From assembly GCA_946482355.1 (NCBI GenBank), contig CAMLRE010000031.1, positions 1 through 10,457 of the forward strand: DNA of 10,457 nt, written 5' to 3'. This document shows, piece after piece, positions 1-5,465 of this stretch (the first letter of the stretch is position 1; every line of letters starts with the position of its first letter). The notes beneath the pieces are model-generated. The model was not told where the DNA came from, did no database searches, and saw nothing but the letters and a program-made list of their open reading frames with translations. The position numbers and the translations under genes are program-made. This DNA is from an uncultured Bdellovibrio sp. GTDB lineage: Bacteria > Bdellovibrionota > Bdellovibrionia > Bdellovibrionales > Bdellovibrionaceae.

Positions 1-381
1 TTGCGTGATTGTATTGGCCATATAAGGCTGTAAAGCTTTTTGGTTAATTTCAGTGATCGCTGGGTTCATTACAAAAAATGTAATAAATAAGCTTAATCCC
101 ACCAATAATTGATTCGGTGGCAACTGCTGCACACCCATCGCTTGGCGTAAGAAAGATAACACGATCAAAATGCGGGTAAAACCCGTCATCATGATTAAAA
201 TCGCCGGTGCTAAAGTTAATACAGTCATCACTAAAACTAGCTTGATGGCATTAACAACTTCACCAGGATTTTGTGTTGTCTTAAATCCTAAGTTCACTGT
301 AGGAAGCGTCACTTGCGCAAATGCAAATGTTCCTACGAACAGAGAAAGTAAGAATGCAACGATTGATAATCGTTTAATCAT
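1..381 (-). CDS. fliP: Flagellar type III export gate protein FliP, N-terminal 127 residues (cut by window edge)
   Basis: FliP forms the core of the inner-membrane export gate, with FliQ and FliR, through which flagellar rod, hook and filament subunits leave the cell. The visible reading frame starts at the ATG at 381-379 and stays open to base 1. Residues 1-22 look like a cleavable signal peptide ending AFA, as in other FliP proteins. Residues about 44-76 are strongly hydrophobic. The family signature is clear at residues 76-106: SFLRQAMGVQQLPPNQ followed by a GLSLFITFFVMNP stretch. A GAGG ribosome binding site lies 8 bases before the ATG. The ATG overlaps the fliO stop (ATGA), so the two genes are probably translationally coupled. 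The C-terminal half, with the remaining membrane helices, lies outside the window; fliQ, fliR and flhB would be expected next. Confidence 0.96.
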   Translation of the reverse strand, partial: MIKRLSIVAFLLSLFVGTFAFAQVTLPTVNLGFKTTQNPGEVVNAIKLVLVMTVLTLAPAILIMMTGFTRILIVLSFLRQAMGVQQLPPNQLLVGLSLFITFFVMNPAITEINQKALQPYMANTITQ

Positions 382-1019
382 TGAAAATTCCTCATGGATT
401 TAAGTTTTTGCGAAACATTTGTTTTAATTCCGGCAAAAGAAAAGTCATCTTCTACTTCACCGGCTAATTCAGTAATTTCTTTACTTTGCACGATTTGTTC
501 ACCACCACCGGCAGCCATTGTTTCAGCAAAGCTTTGTGAAGGTAATTCAGCAGGTACTTCATCATCAATTAACGCTAATGACTTGATCATTGAAATATTT
601 TGATCAGTCACACCGATTAGGATTGATTCGCCAGCTACACGGATAATTGCTAACGATTTTTTCGCCCCTAAATGATGTTGCGTTAAAACTTTGATCTGCA
701 TGTTTGATTTATTGATCTTATTCGAGAAAGCGTACTTTCTAGCTAAATAAAGACCTGCACCACCCATACCTACTAATACAAATAAAGTTAAAAATAACTT
801 ACCGGCTTGAGATGTGTTCTCCTGACCTGTTGTAGCTTTTTCAAGCTTTAACGGAATTTCACTTTCTGGAGTTGATTTAGAAATTGTCGGAGCTAAAGCT
901 TGCGCTTCAGTACCTGCAGCTGCAGTTCCTGCAACATTAACTTCGTCAGCCGCTTTGGCTAAACTTGCGAAAGCTACTGATAAAACAACCACTACCGATA
1001 AAATTATTTTTTGCATCAT
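378..1019 (-). CDS. fliO: Flagellar biosynthesis protein FliO
   Basis: FliO is a small membrane protein that helps assemble or stabilise the FliP ring of the flagellar export gate. The 213-residue product begins with a probable signal peptide (residues 1-23, ending LAKA), then a low-complexity Ala/Thr/Glu periplasmic segment. One membrane helix follows at about 74-94 (LFLTLFVLVGMGGAGLYLA). The cytoplasmic FliO core comes next, with the typical pattern VLTQHHLGAKKSLAIIRVAG and ILIGVTDQNISMI at about 111-145. The remaining 65 or so residues are acidic and poorly conserved. FliO is the most divergent protein of the operon, so position between fliN and fliP supports the call as much as sequence does. 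The start overlaps the fliN stop by 4 bases, and a second ATG follows directly, so translation could begin at either. The gene ends in an ATGA overlap with fliP. Confidence 0.9.
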   Translation of the reverse strand: MMQKIILSVVVVLSVAFASLAKAADEVNVAGTAAAGTEAQALAPTISKSTPESEIPLKLEKATTGQENTSQAGKLFLTLFVLVGMGGAGLYLARKYAFSNKINKSNMQIKVLTQHHLGAKKSLAIIRVAGESILIGVTDQNISMIKSLALIDDEVPAELPSQSFAETMAAGGGEQIVQSKEITELAGEVEDDFSFAGIKTNVSQKLKSMRNFQ

Positions 1020-1375
1020 TTTAATTGCTCGATTCTTTCTGTCGGGCTGATGATATCCGTTAAACGAACACCGAATTTTTCATTCACCACCACGGCTTCA
1101 CCGCGGGCGATTAGTTTTTCATTCACTAAAACTTCCATCGGTTCACCGGCTAGTTTCATAAGCTCGATCACTGAACCTTGCGTTAAGTTAAGTAAATCGC
1201 TCACCGGCATTTTTGTACGGCCAAGCTCTACTGTAACTTTTAATGGAATATCTAAAATTAAATTTAGATTTCTGTCTTTTGTGGCATTACCAGCAGAACC
1301 ACCGCCAGCAGCGTTTCCGCCGAGCTCTTGCTCTTCGAGCTGTTCTAGGACTTTGTCCATTGGATCGTTACTCAT
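1016..1375 (-). CDS. fliN: Flagellar motor switch protein FliN
   Basis: FliN is a C-ring component that, with FliM and FliG, sets rotation direction and contributes to docking of export substrates. The 119-residue protein has an acidic N-terminal helix (DKVLEQLEEQE), a short Gly/Ala/Asn linker at about 19-31, and a complete SpoA (surface presentation of antigens) domain at about 38-115. Recognisable SpoA patterns are LDIPLKVTVELGRTKMPVSD, LNLTQGSVIEL, and the closing VVVNEKFGVRLTDIISPTERI. Length is within the usual range for short FliN proteins. A strong GGAGG ribosome binding site precedes the ATG. The gene begins 23 bases after fliM ends and overlaps fliO by 4 bases. Confidence 0.97.
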   Translation of the reverse strand: MSNDPMDKVLEQLEEQELGGNAAGGGSAGNATKDRNLNLILDIPLKVTVELGRTKMPVSDLLNLTQGSVIELMKLAGEPMEVLVNEKLIARGEAVVVNEKFGVRLTDIISPTERIEQLK

Positions 1376-1398
1376 GATGTTTTTTCCTCCGTGTTAAG

Positions 1399-2436
1399 TT
1401 ATTTCTCAATTTGTCTTGTGACTTGCACAGCCACTGTTCCGTGGTGAATTCCGTAGTAGCCTTTGAATTTCTTCACGTCTTCTACCTGAATATCTAATTC
1501 ACCCGATGAATCCTGAGTTAACGGGATAACATCCCCTACTTTTAAATCCATCATGTCTTTTAATTGAATTTGTGTTTCACCAAGATTTACTTTGATGTCG
1601 ACAACTGTATCTAATAATTGTTCTTTGATAATCGCTGTCCAAAGTTTTTTATCTGTTTGATCCGACTCGACCTGGAAACCTGTCGATAGCTTTTGTTTGA
1701 TCGGCTCAATCGTTGCGTACGGAATAACGATTGAAACTGTTCCGTTGATATTTTCTAACTCAACGTCAAAAGTTGATGCGATAACCACATCTGTCGGAGG
1801 CACGATACCCACGAACTGTGGATTGATCTCGGTACGTTGGAACGAACAACCGATCACTTCGATTGTTGACCAAGCTTGTTCAAGATCGCCGATAGCTAAC
1901 TCTACGACTTTCTTCACGATCTGTAATTCAATCGGTGTAAACTCTTTACCGTCTAACTTTGAGTACGGACGGTCAGATCCACCGAAGAATGAATCCACCA
2001 GCGCGTAAGCCAGTTTTGCTTCGATCACGAATAAGGCAGATCCACGTAAGTTATTAAAACGCAAGACGCTCATGCACGTTGGAATCGGGAGGGTGTTGAT
2101 GAACTCACCGAATTTAATAAACTCTGTTGATGTTAATGTGATTGAAGCAATTTTTCTTAAAGCTGATGATAACGATACACGAAACGCACGCATGAATTTT
2201 TCGTAGATAACTTCTAATTGCGGAAGTCTTCCACGAATAATTCTATCTTGCGATGTTAAGTCATAGGCGATGACATTTTTGTCTTTTGGCCCGGCAGAAG
2301 TGCCACCACCGCCACCTCCGCCCATACTTGAGCCGCCAGAACTGCTAGAAGATCCTGAGTCAGATGTGCCAACATCGCCGTCACTGACTGCGGCTAACAG
2401 GGCATCTACTTCACTTTGCGATAGAATTTGATTCAT
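1399..2436 (-). CDS. fliM: Flagellar motor switch protein FliM
   Basis: FliM is the C-ring protein that binds phosphorylated CheY and passes the signal to FliG and FliN. The 345-residue protein starts with the conserved CheY-binding segment ILSQSEVDALLAAV (residues 4-17). An unusual Ser/Gly linker follows at about 20-50, including seven consecutive glycines at 39-45. The CheC-like middle domain runs from about 55 to 250, with RLPQLEVIYEKFMRAFR, LRGSALFVIEAKLAYALVD and the FFGGSDRPY motif. The C-terminal SpoA domain spans about 265-340, with VDIKVNLGETQIQLKDMMDL and GDVIPL. An AGGAGA ribosome binding site lies upstream of the ATG. The gene starts 25 bases after fliL ends and is followed by fliN. 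All core motifs are present, so it is probably functional. Confidence 0.97.
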   Translation of the reverse strand: MNQILSQSEVDALLAAVSDGDVGTSDSGSSSSSGGSSMGGGGGGGTSAGPKDKNVIAYDLTSQDRIIRGRLPQLEVIYEKFMRAFRVSLSSALRKIASITLTSTEFIKFGEFINTLPIPTCMSVLRFNNLRGSALFVIEAKLAYALVDSFFGGSDRPYSKLDGKEFTPIELQIVKKVVELAIGDLEQAWSTIEVIGCSFQRTEINPQFVGIVPPTDVVIASTFDVELENINGTVSIVIPYATIEPIKQKLSTGFQVESDQTDKKLWTAIIKEQLLDTVVDIKVNLGETQIQLKDMMDLKVGDVIPLTQDSSGELDIQVEDVKKFKGYYGIHHGTVAVQVTRQIEK

Positions 2437-2461
2437 ACCGATCTTCTCCTAAACCAATTGA

Positions 2462-3031
2462 TTAGTTGTAAATAATTTCTGTGAAGAACACGTTTGTAAT
2501 CTTACCTTTTGATAAGAACGTGTTGATATTGTCTTTAATTTCATTTCTTAAGAAGTCTTTACCGTCTTTCGTTGATACTTCTTCGTAAGACTTGCTTGAT
2601 AAGATAATAATAATGAAATCGCGGATTTGCGCTTTACGCGTGTCGATTTCAGCGATGATGTTACCGTCGCCTTCTTTATTACCTTTAACTTCTAATTCCA
2701 TATTCACTTTTAAAACTTTACGGCCTTTAGAACCTGCTAAGTTCACAACGAATGTTTCAAGAGGAATAACTTTACCGATTTCAGTTTCTTTGATGGCGTC
2801 TTCTTTTAATTTAGTTTTTTCTTCGCCCGCCACTACATGGTCGATTGTTGGCTTTTCAGCTTCGATCTTACGGCCTTTCCAAACCATGAAACCCACCGCT
2901 AAAACCACTAACATATTCACAACAACCAGGCCGATTAAGACCATAGGCTTTTGTCCAGACTTCTTGGCTGCATCGCCGGCTTGTGCTGCTTCTGTCTTTA
3001 CTGCTTTTTCTTCAGCCACGTTTTCCTCCAT
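2462..3031 (-). CDS. fliL: Flagellar basal body-associated protein FliL
   Basis: FliL is a single-pass inner-membrane protein that surrounds or supports the MotAB stators. I chose the ATG at 3031 (189 residues, beginning MEENVAEEKA). It has an AGAAG ribosome binding site about 6 bases upstream, and the sigma-54 element at 3061-3077 predicts a transcript starting near 3050, downstream of the alternative ATG at 3055. In this numbering a charged Lys/Glu/Ala N-terminus of about 30 residues is followed by one membrane helix (PMVLIGLVVVNMLVVLAVGFMV). A periplasmic domain follows with the FliL patterns GKVIPLETFVVNLAG, DTRKAQIRDFIIIILSSKSYEEV, LRNEIKDNINTFL, and a C-terminal IVTNVFFTEII-like end (here KITNVFFTEIIYN). 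It is the first gene of the flagellar operon visible here; fliM begins 25 bases further on. Confidence 0.92.
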   Translation of the reverse strand: MEENVAEEKAVKTEAAQAGDAAKKSGQKPMVLIGLVVVNMLVVLAVGFMVWKGRKIEAEKPTIDHVVAGEEKTKLKEDAIKETEIGKVIPLETFVVNLAGSKGRKVLKVNMELEVKGNKEGDGNIIAEIDTRKAQIRDFIIIILSSKSYEEVSTKDGKDFLRNEIKDNINTFLSKGKITNVFFTEIIYN

Positions 3032-3060
3032 GAAAACTTCTTTTACCAATATCATGACAA

Positions 3061-3077
3061 AGCAACGCCAATGCCAA
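3061..3077 (-). promoter_or_regulatory. Sigma-54 (RpoN) -24/-12 promoter for the fliL operon
   Basis: Read on the minus strand the element is TTGGCATTGGCGTTGCT. The sigma-54 consensus is TTGGCACG, four free bases, then TTGCW. Here the -24 GG and -12 GC dinucleotides are separated by exactly 10 bases, and only the CG at the end of the first half differs (TT). Taking the C of GC (3062) as -12 places the transcript start near 3050, about 19 bases before the chosen fliL ATG at 3031. Sigma-54 control of flagellar genes is established in Vibrio, Pseudomonas and epsilonproteobacteria. An enhancer-binding activator is required in all known cases; its gene is not in this window. Confidence 0.8.
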
Positions 3078-3078
3078 A

Positions 3079-3092
3079 TCGACCTTTGTCGA
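3079..3092. promoter_or_regulatory. Short inverted repeat just upstream of the sigma-54 promoter
   Basis: TCGAC-CTTT-GTCGA is a perfect 5-base inverted repeat that begins two bases beyond the -24 end of the fliL promoter. The position could suit a DNA-binding regulator, but it is closer to the core promoter than most sigma-54 enhancer sites. A second, looser pair (CTTTG at 3084-3088 and CAAAG at 3097-3101) overlaps it. Function is inferred from position only. Confidence 0.3.
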
Positions 3093-3240
3093 ATGGCAAA
3101 GCGACACCACGGATGAAGGTCTAGCGTGCCAGTTCTACCGTCAAAATTATTACATTTGAGGTGTTAAATACGTGTGACTGAACAAAAGTCTCGGCAAAAA
3201 AGATCCAAAACTATGGCGGAGTCCAGTTGGTTTTTTGACG

Positions 3241-3393
3241 AAAAAATGACAGGGCTTCCGTCTAGGACGAGCAAATTAAAACCTCTTCAAATACTCAGAC
3301 ATGCTAAAAAATTCCTTTTAGGAATTTTTCAGAACTCGCATTTGAAGAGGTTTTAATTTACTCGTAACGCGAGAGTTGGTTTTGTCATTTTTT
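3241..3393. repeat. Concentric set of inverted repeats (large palindrome)
   Basis: Three pairs of arms share nearly the same centre (3316-3318). The main arms are 3267-3292 and 3340-3365: 26 bases each, 25 of them complementary, the exception being C3272 against A3360. The inner hairpin is AAAAATTCCT-TTT-AGGAATTTTT at 3307-3329. The outer arms are AAAAAATGACA at 3241-3251 and TGTCATTTTTT at 3383-3393. The asymmetric parts between arms hold small hairpins of their own (CGTC/GACG at 3259-3269, CTCG/CGAG at 3361-3373). A 10-base direct repeat, AGTTGGTTTT, occurs at 3225-3234 and 3374-3383. The structure lies downstream of the inositol-phosphatase gene and about 160 bases upstream of the fliL promoter. 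It could be an elaborate terminator, a miniature palindromic mobile repeat, or a folded RNA. It encodes no credible protein. Confidence 0.8.
3306..3329. terminator. Possible intrinsic terminator (inner hairpin of the palindrome)
   Basis: The hairpin AAAAATTCCT-TTT-AGGAATTTTT has a run of As on one side and Ts on the other, so it could act on either strand. On the minus strand it lies about 105 bases past the stop of the inositol-phosphatase gene and would separate that gene from the fliL operon. The stem is AT-rich, with only two G-C pairs, so on its own it would be weak. The long enclosing stem may add strength. Confidence 0.4.
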
Positions 3394-3434
3394 CTTTGAA
3401 AAAATTCCTCGCGGTTGTAGAGAGGATTTTTGTT

Positions 3435-4283
3435 TTATTTGGTGATGATGGGTTGGATTTCTTTTTGGAATTTACGGACTATGGTCTCGTTGCCTGCGAT
3501 TGAGGATTTTTTAAACGGATCGTAGTTTTCGCCTTCGTAAGTGAGAATGATTCCGCCTGCTTCTTTGACAAGAAGTAAGCCTGCAGCTGAGTCCCATGGT
3601 TTTAGATTTTTTTCCCAGTAAAGATCAAAAACTCCTGAGGCAATCAGAGCCAAATCGTAGGCGGCAGCGCCCGGTCTACGCACGGCTTGGGCTTTCCAGA
3701 CGACGTCTTCGAAGATCTTTAATTGCTCTGATAAAACTTCGCGTTTTTCATTTACAAAACCTGTGGCCATGAAAGCTTGTTCGAAGTTTTCTGTTTTTGA
3801 AACTGAAAGTTTTTCTCTTGTGCCATCGGGTTGAATACACCAAGCGCCTTGGCCTTTAATGGCCGTAAAAGTTTGATTTAACATCGGCATATCAATGATG
3901 CCCACTTCGATTTCGCCGTTTACTTCTAAGGCTAATGAAATACAAAAAATGGGGAACTTATGAACAAAATTTGTTGTGCCGTCTAAAGGATCTAGAATCC
4001 AACGTGGGCGCGATGATGCTGTGAATTGTTCTTTGCCTTCAAGGTAGGCTGTTTCTTCGCCTAAGAAGTCAAAATCAGGAAATGATTTGGCTAACATCCC
4101 TTTAATCAGCGCTTCGCTCTCGCGATCGGCTTCACTGACAAGGCCTGCGGCTTTATCTTTCTCTTCGACGTTGTTTATTTTACCAAAATACCCCAATAAA
4201 CAGGCTCTTCCGGCTAATACAGCCTTCATAGCTTCGTTATAGATTTCATTTGATCGTACCGAGTCAAAACTAGACTTTCCCAT
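3435..4283 (-). CDS. Inositol monophosphatase family protein (SuhB/IMPase-like)
   Basis: This family comprises Mg2+-dependent, Li+-sensitive sugar-phosphate phosphatases that hydrolyse myo-inositol 1-phosphate or related substrates; some members (SuhB) also act in rRNA transcription. The 282-residue length is typical. Metal-binding signatures are complete: GEE at 75-77, the first motif DPLDGTTNFVH at 98-108 (Asp98, Asp101), and the second motif PWDSAAG at 229-235 (Asp231). The stretch RRPGAAAYDLALIASGVFD at 202-220 is also characteristic. An AGGCGG ribosome binding site lies 5 bases before the ATG at 4283. The gene is divergent from the SPOR-domain gene, 56 bases away, and is separated from the fli operon by the palindromic region. 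Exact substrate cannot be told from sequence; adenosine bisphosphatase or histidinol phosphatase activity is possible in the same superfamily. Confidence 0.93.
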   Translation of the reverse strand: MGKSSFDSVRSNEIYNEAMKAVLAGRACLLGYFGKINNVEEKDKAAGLVSEADRESEALIKGMLAKSFPDFDFLGEETAYLEGKEQFTASSRPRWILDPLDGTTNFVHKFPIFCISLALEVNGEIEVGIIDMPMLNQTFTAIKGQGAWCIQPDGTREKLSVSKTENFEQAFMATGFVNEKREVLSEQLKIFEDVVWKAQAVRRPGAAAYDLALIASGVFDLYWEKNLKPWDSAAGLLLVKEAGGIILTYEGENYDPFKKSSIAGNETIVRKFQKEIQPIITK

Positions 4284-4339
4284 AGATTCCGCCTGTTGAT
4301 AAGATGTAAGCTATACCCAAAATTGACAGGAAGCAATTT

Positions 4340-5035
4340 ATGACAATGAATACAAATCGCATTATCGAGTTAGCCTTAGTTTTCTTTATCTCGTTATTTT
4401 CGTTCTCAATCGGAACGTTCGTAGGTAAGAAATATTCAGATAACCAGCACCGTCTTGCGTTACTTGAGCCGAACAAAAAAACTGAAGAGCGTCAAACTAT
4501 TGAAAATGCAACGCACACTGAAGGAACGGCTACAACTACAGCTTCTGAAAGCGAAATCACTGATGCTGATGTAGCAAAAATGGCTGAAGAGTTTTCATCT
4601 GAAGGTGAAGAAACTCACGGTGAAACAGCGGCCGCAGCAGCAGGTCACGGTGAAGCGGTAGCTGAACACGGCACAAAAACTATTAAGACAATTAAACCAG
4701 AAGTTAAAGATGTCAAAGAAGTGACATTAGACGAAGCTAACGGCGAAGCACCTGAAAGAGAAGTTGCCAGCATTCCAGCTAAAGCTAAAACAATGGCGAC
4801 ATACACAGTTCAAGTGGGTTCTTACCCTTCTGAAGCTGAAGCCACAAAAATGACTGAGTCATTAGTAGCTCGCGGTTATAAAGCGAACTCTGTTCCAGCA
4901 AATGTAAACGGTAAAACAATGTACCGTGTACAAGTTGGTTTATTTAATAGCTTAAACGAAGCACAAGAGTACAAAAAAGAATTAATGGAGAAAAACCGTT
5001 TAACTTCAGCTTTCGTACAAAAAGTTGCAAAATAA
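4340..5035 (+). CDS. Membrane-anchored SPOR-domain protein
   Basis: SPOR domains bind glycan strands lacking stem peptides and so often target proteins to the division septum. The 231-residue protein has a short cytoplasmic N-terminus and one membrane helix at about 10-28 (ELALVFFISLFSFSIGTFV), followed by KK. A long low-complexity linker spans about 40-150, rich in Glu, Ala and Thr, with HGE/EHG-type segments around 92-112. The C-terminal SPOR domain lies at about 153-230 and has both repeat halves: YTVQVGSYPSEAEATKM and YRVQVGLFNSLNEAQEYK. This is the FtsN/DedD-like layout, but nothing shows it is FtsN itself. The ATG at 4340 has an AGGAA ribosome binding site 7 bases upstream; an ATG two codons later is the alternative. 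The gene stands alone and ends in a strong terminator. Confidence 0.9.
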   Translation: MTMNTNRIIELALVFFISLFSFSIGTFVGKKYSDNQHRLALLEPNKKTEERQTIENATHTEGTATTTASESEITDADVAKMAEEFSSEGEETHGETAAAAAGHGEAVAEHGTKTIKTIKPEVKDVKEVTLDEANGEAPEREVASIPAKAKTMATYTVQVGSYPSEAEATKMTESLVARGYKANSVPANVNGKTMYRVQVGLFNSLNEAQEYKKELMEKNRLTSAFVQKVAK

Positions 5036-5060
5036 TTTTTTTGAAAATTTAAAGATTGAA

Positions 5061-5088
5061 AAAGGCGACTAACCAGTCGCCTTTTTTT
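5061..5088 (+). terminator. Intrinsic terminator of the SPOR-domain gene
   Basis: The stem AAAGGCGACT pairs fully with AGTCGCCTTT across an AACC loop and runs into a tract of Ts. It lies 25 bases past the SPOR gene stop. The As on the left arm mean it could also stop transcripts coming from the right on the minus strand, such as that of the 36-codon ORF at 5244-5354. Confidence 0.93.
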
Positions 5089-5243
5089 ATTTTAGAAGCG
5101 GATAAACCTAACAACATCCGTCCATGTTCTACCGTTCATCACACAAGGATTTTAAATCCCCTGTCCATAGGATGCCACCGCCGCAGGACGATGGTCTTGA
5201 TTACAAATCAAGATCTAGGAACCAACGTGCAACAACTAGATCT
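5089..5243. other. Hairpin-rich non-coding stretch between terminator and small ORF
   Basis: No credible protein is encoded here, but inverted repeats are dense. GGATTT/AAATCC lies at 5147-5159 with a one-base loop. CCTG/CAGG lies at 5160-5187. TCTTGATT/AATCAAGA lies at 5195-5213 around ACA. AGATCTAG at 5211-5218 pairs with CTAGATCT at 5236-5243 across a 17-base loop. The last hairpin abuts the stop codon of the small ORF on the minus strand, and the third and fourth overlap by three bases, so they would be alternative folds. The stretch could be the structured 3' part of the small ORF's transcript or an independent small RNA on either strand. I cannot assign it to a known RNA family. Confidence 0.45.
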
Positions 5244-5354
5244 CTAAATACTTCGAATTACTATGATGATCACAAGGATCAACAAAAATAATCTTAGGAC
5301 TTCTTTAGAAATACTAAGTAGGCGTCGATAACGTAAATAATTGGATTTACGCAT
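5244..5354 (-). CDS. Putative small membrane protein, 36 residues
   Basis: This reading frame is short, but it has an excellent AAGGAGG ribosome binding site: GGAGG at 5364-5360, 5 bases before the ATG at 5354. The predicted peptide begins MRKSNYLRYRRLLSISKEV, so its N-terminal half is basic. The C-terminal half is one hydrophobic segment (LFLLILVIIIVI) ending RSI, long enough for a short membrane helix. The stop codon is followed at once by a hairpin. The ORF lies alone between two terminators (5061-5088 and 5409-5443), so it has room for its own short transcript. I do not recognise the protein. A basic segment plus one helix in a short structured transcript resembles type I toxin peptides, but equally many small membrane regulators. 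The evidence is ribosome site, composition and context only. Confidence 0.55.
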   Translation of the reverse strand: MRKSNYLRYRRLLSISKEVLRLFLLILVIIIVIRSI

Positions 5355-5363
5355 GCTTGCCTC

Positions 5364-5389
5364 CTTTCCGGATCTACTAAATCCGAAAG
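5364..5389 (-). promoter_or_regulatory. Hairpin in the leader of the small ORF, touching its ribosome binding site
   Basis: On the minus strand CTTTCGGAT pairs with ATCCGGAAAG across a 7-base loop: nine base pairs with one bulged base. The 3' arm runs into the AAGGAGG ribosome binding site and shares its first bases. Folding could therefore hinder ribosome access, or simply present the site next to a stem. The base pairing is seen directly; regulation is inferred. Confidence 0.4.
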
Positions 5390-5408
5390 CTGGATGTCAG
5401 GTAAGCAC

Positions 5409-5443
5409 AAAAAGCTGTTAGGTTATCCAACCAACAGCTTTTT
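5409..5443 (-). terminator. Bidirectional intrinsic terminator after the beta-barrel gene
   Basis: AAAAAGCTGTT pairs with AACAGCTTTTT over 11 bases, enclosing a second short stem GGTT/AACC around an ATCC loop. It lies 22 bases past the stop of the minus-strand beta-barrel gene, so it probably ends that two-gene transcript. The A and T runs on both sides would also let it stop plus-strand transcripts. Confidence 0.9.
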
Positions 5444-5465
5444 CACTTTTTATACCTTTTTTATT

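Noticed and set aside
3123..3140. Second sigma-54 -24 half (TGGCACG on the minus strand) upstream of fliL
   Set aside because: There is no GC at the required 10-base distance from GG, so the element lacks a -12 half.
3174..3356. Plus-strand 60-codon reading frame starting with GTG
   Set aside because: It runs through the palindrome arms, has no convincing protein character and would be coded by self-complementary DNA.
5140..5220. tRNA-like anticodon loops on the minus strand (TTTGTAA as in tRNA-Thr, TTTAAAA as in tRNA-Leu)
   Set aside because: No TpsiC arm with GTTCRA-type sequence, no acceptor stem and no proper D arm could be found around either loop. They are best explained as chance features of short hairpins.
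5056..5247. Plus-strand 63-codon reading frame across the terminator and hairpins
   Set aside because: It begins before the SPOR gene terminator, includes that hairpin, and its composition looks like translation of structured non-coding sequence.
5354..5375. Resemblance of the minus-strand sequence near the small ORF to the GGAA-tetraloop region of SRP RNA
   Set aside because: Only the TCCGGAA core matches. The conserved asymmetric loop and AGCAG side are missing, and the stretch is better explained as a ribosome binding site.
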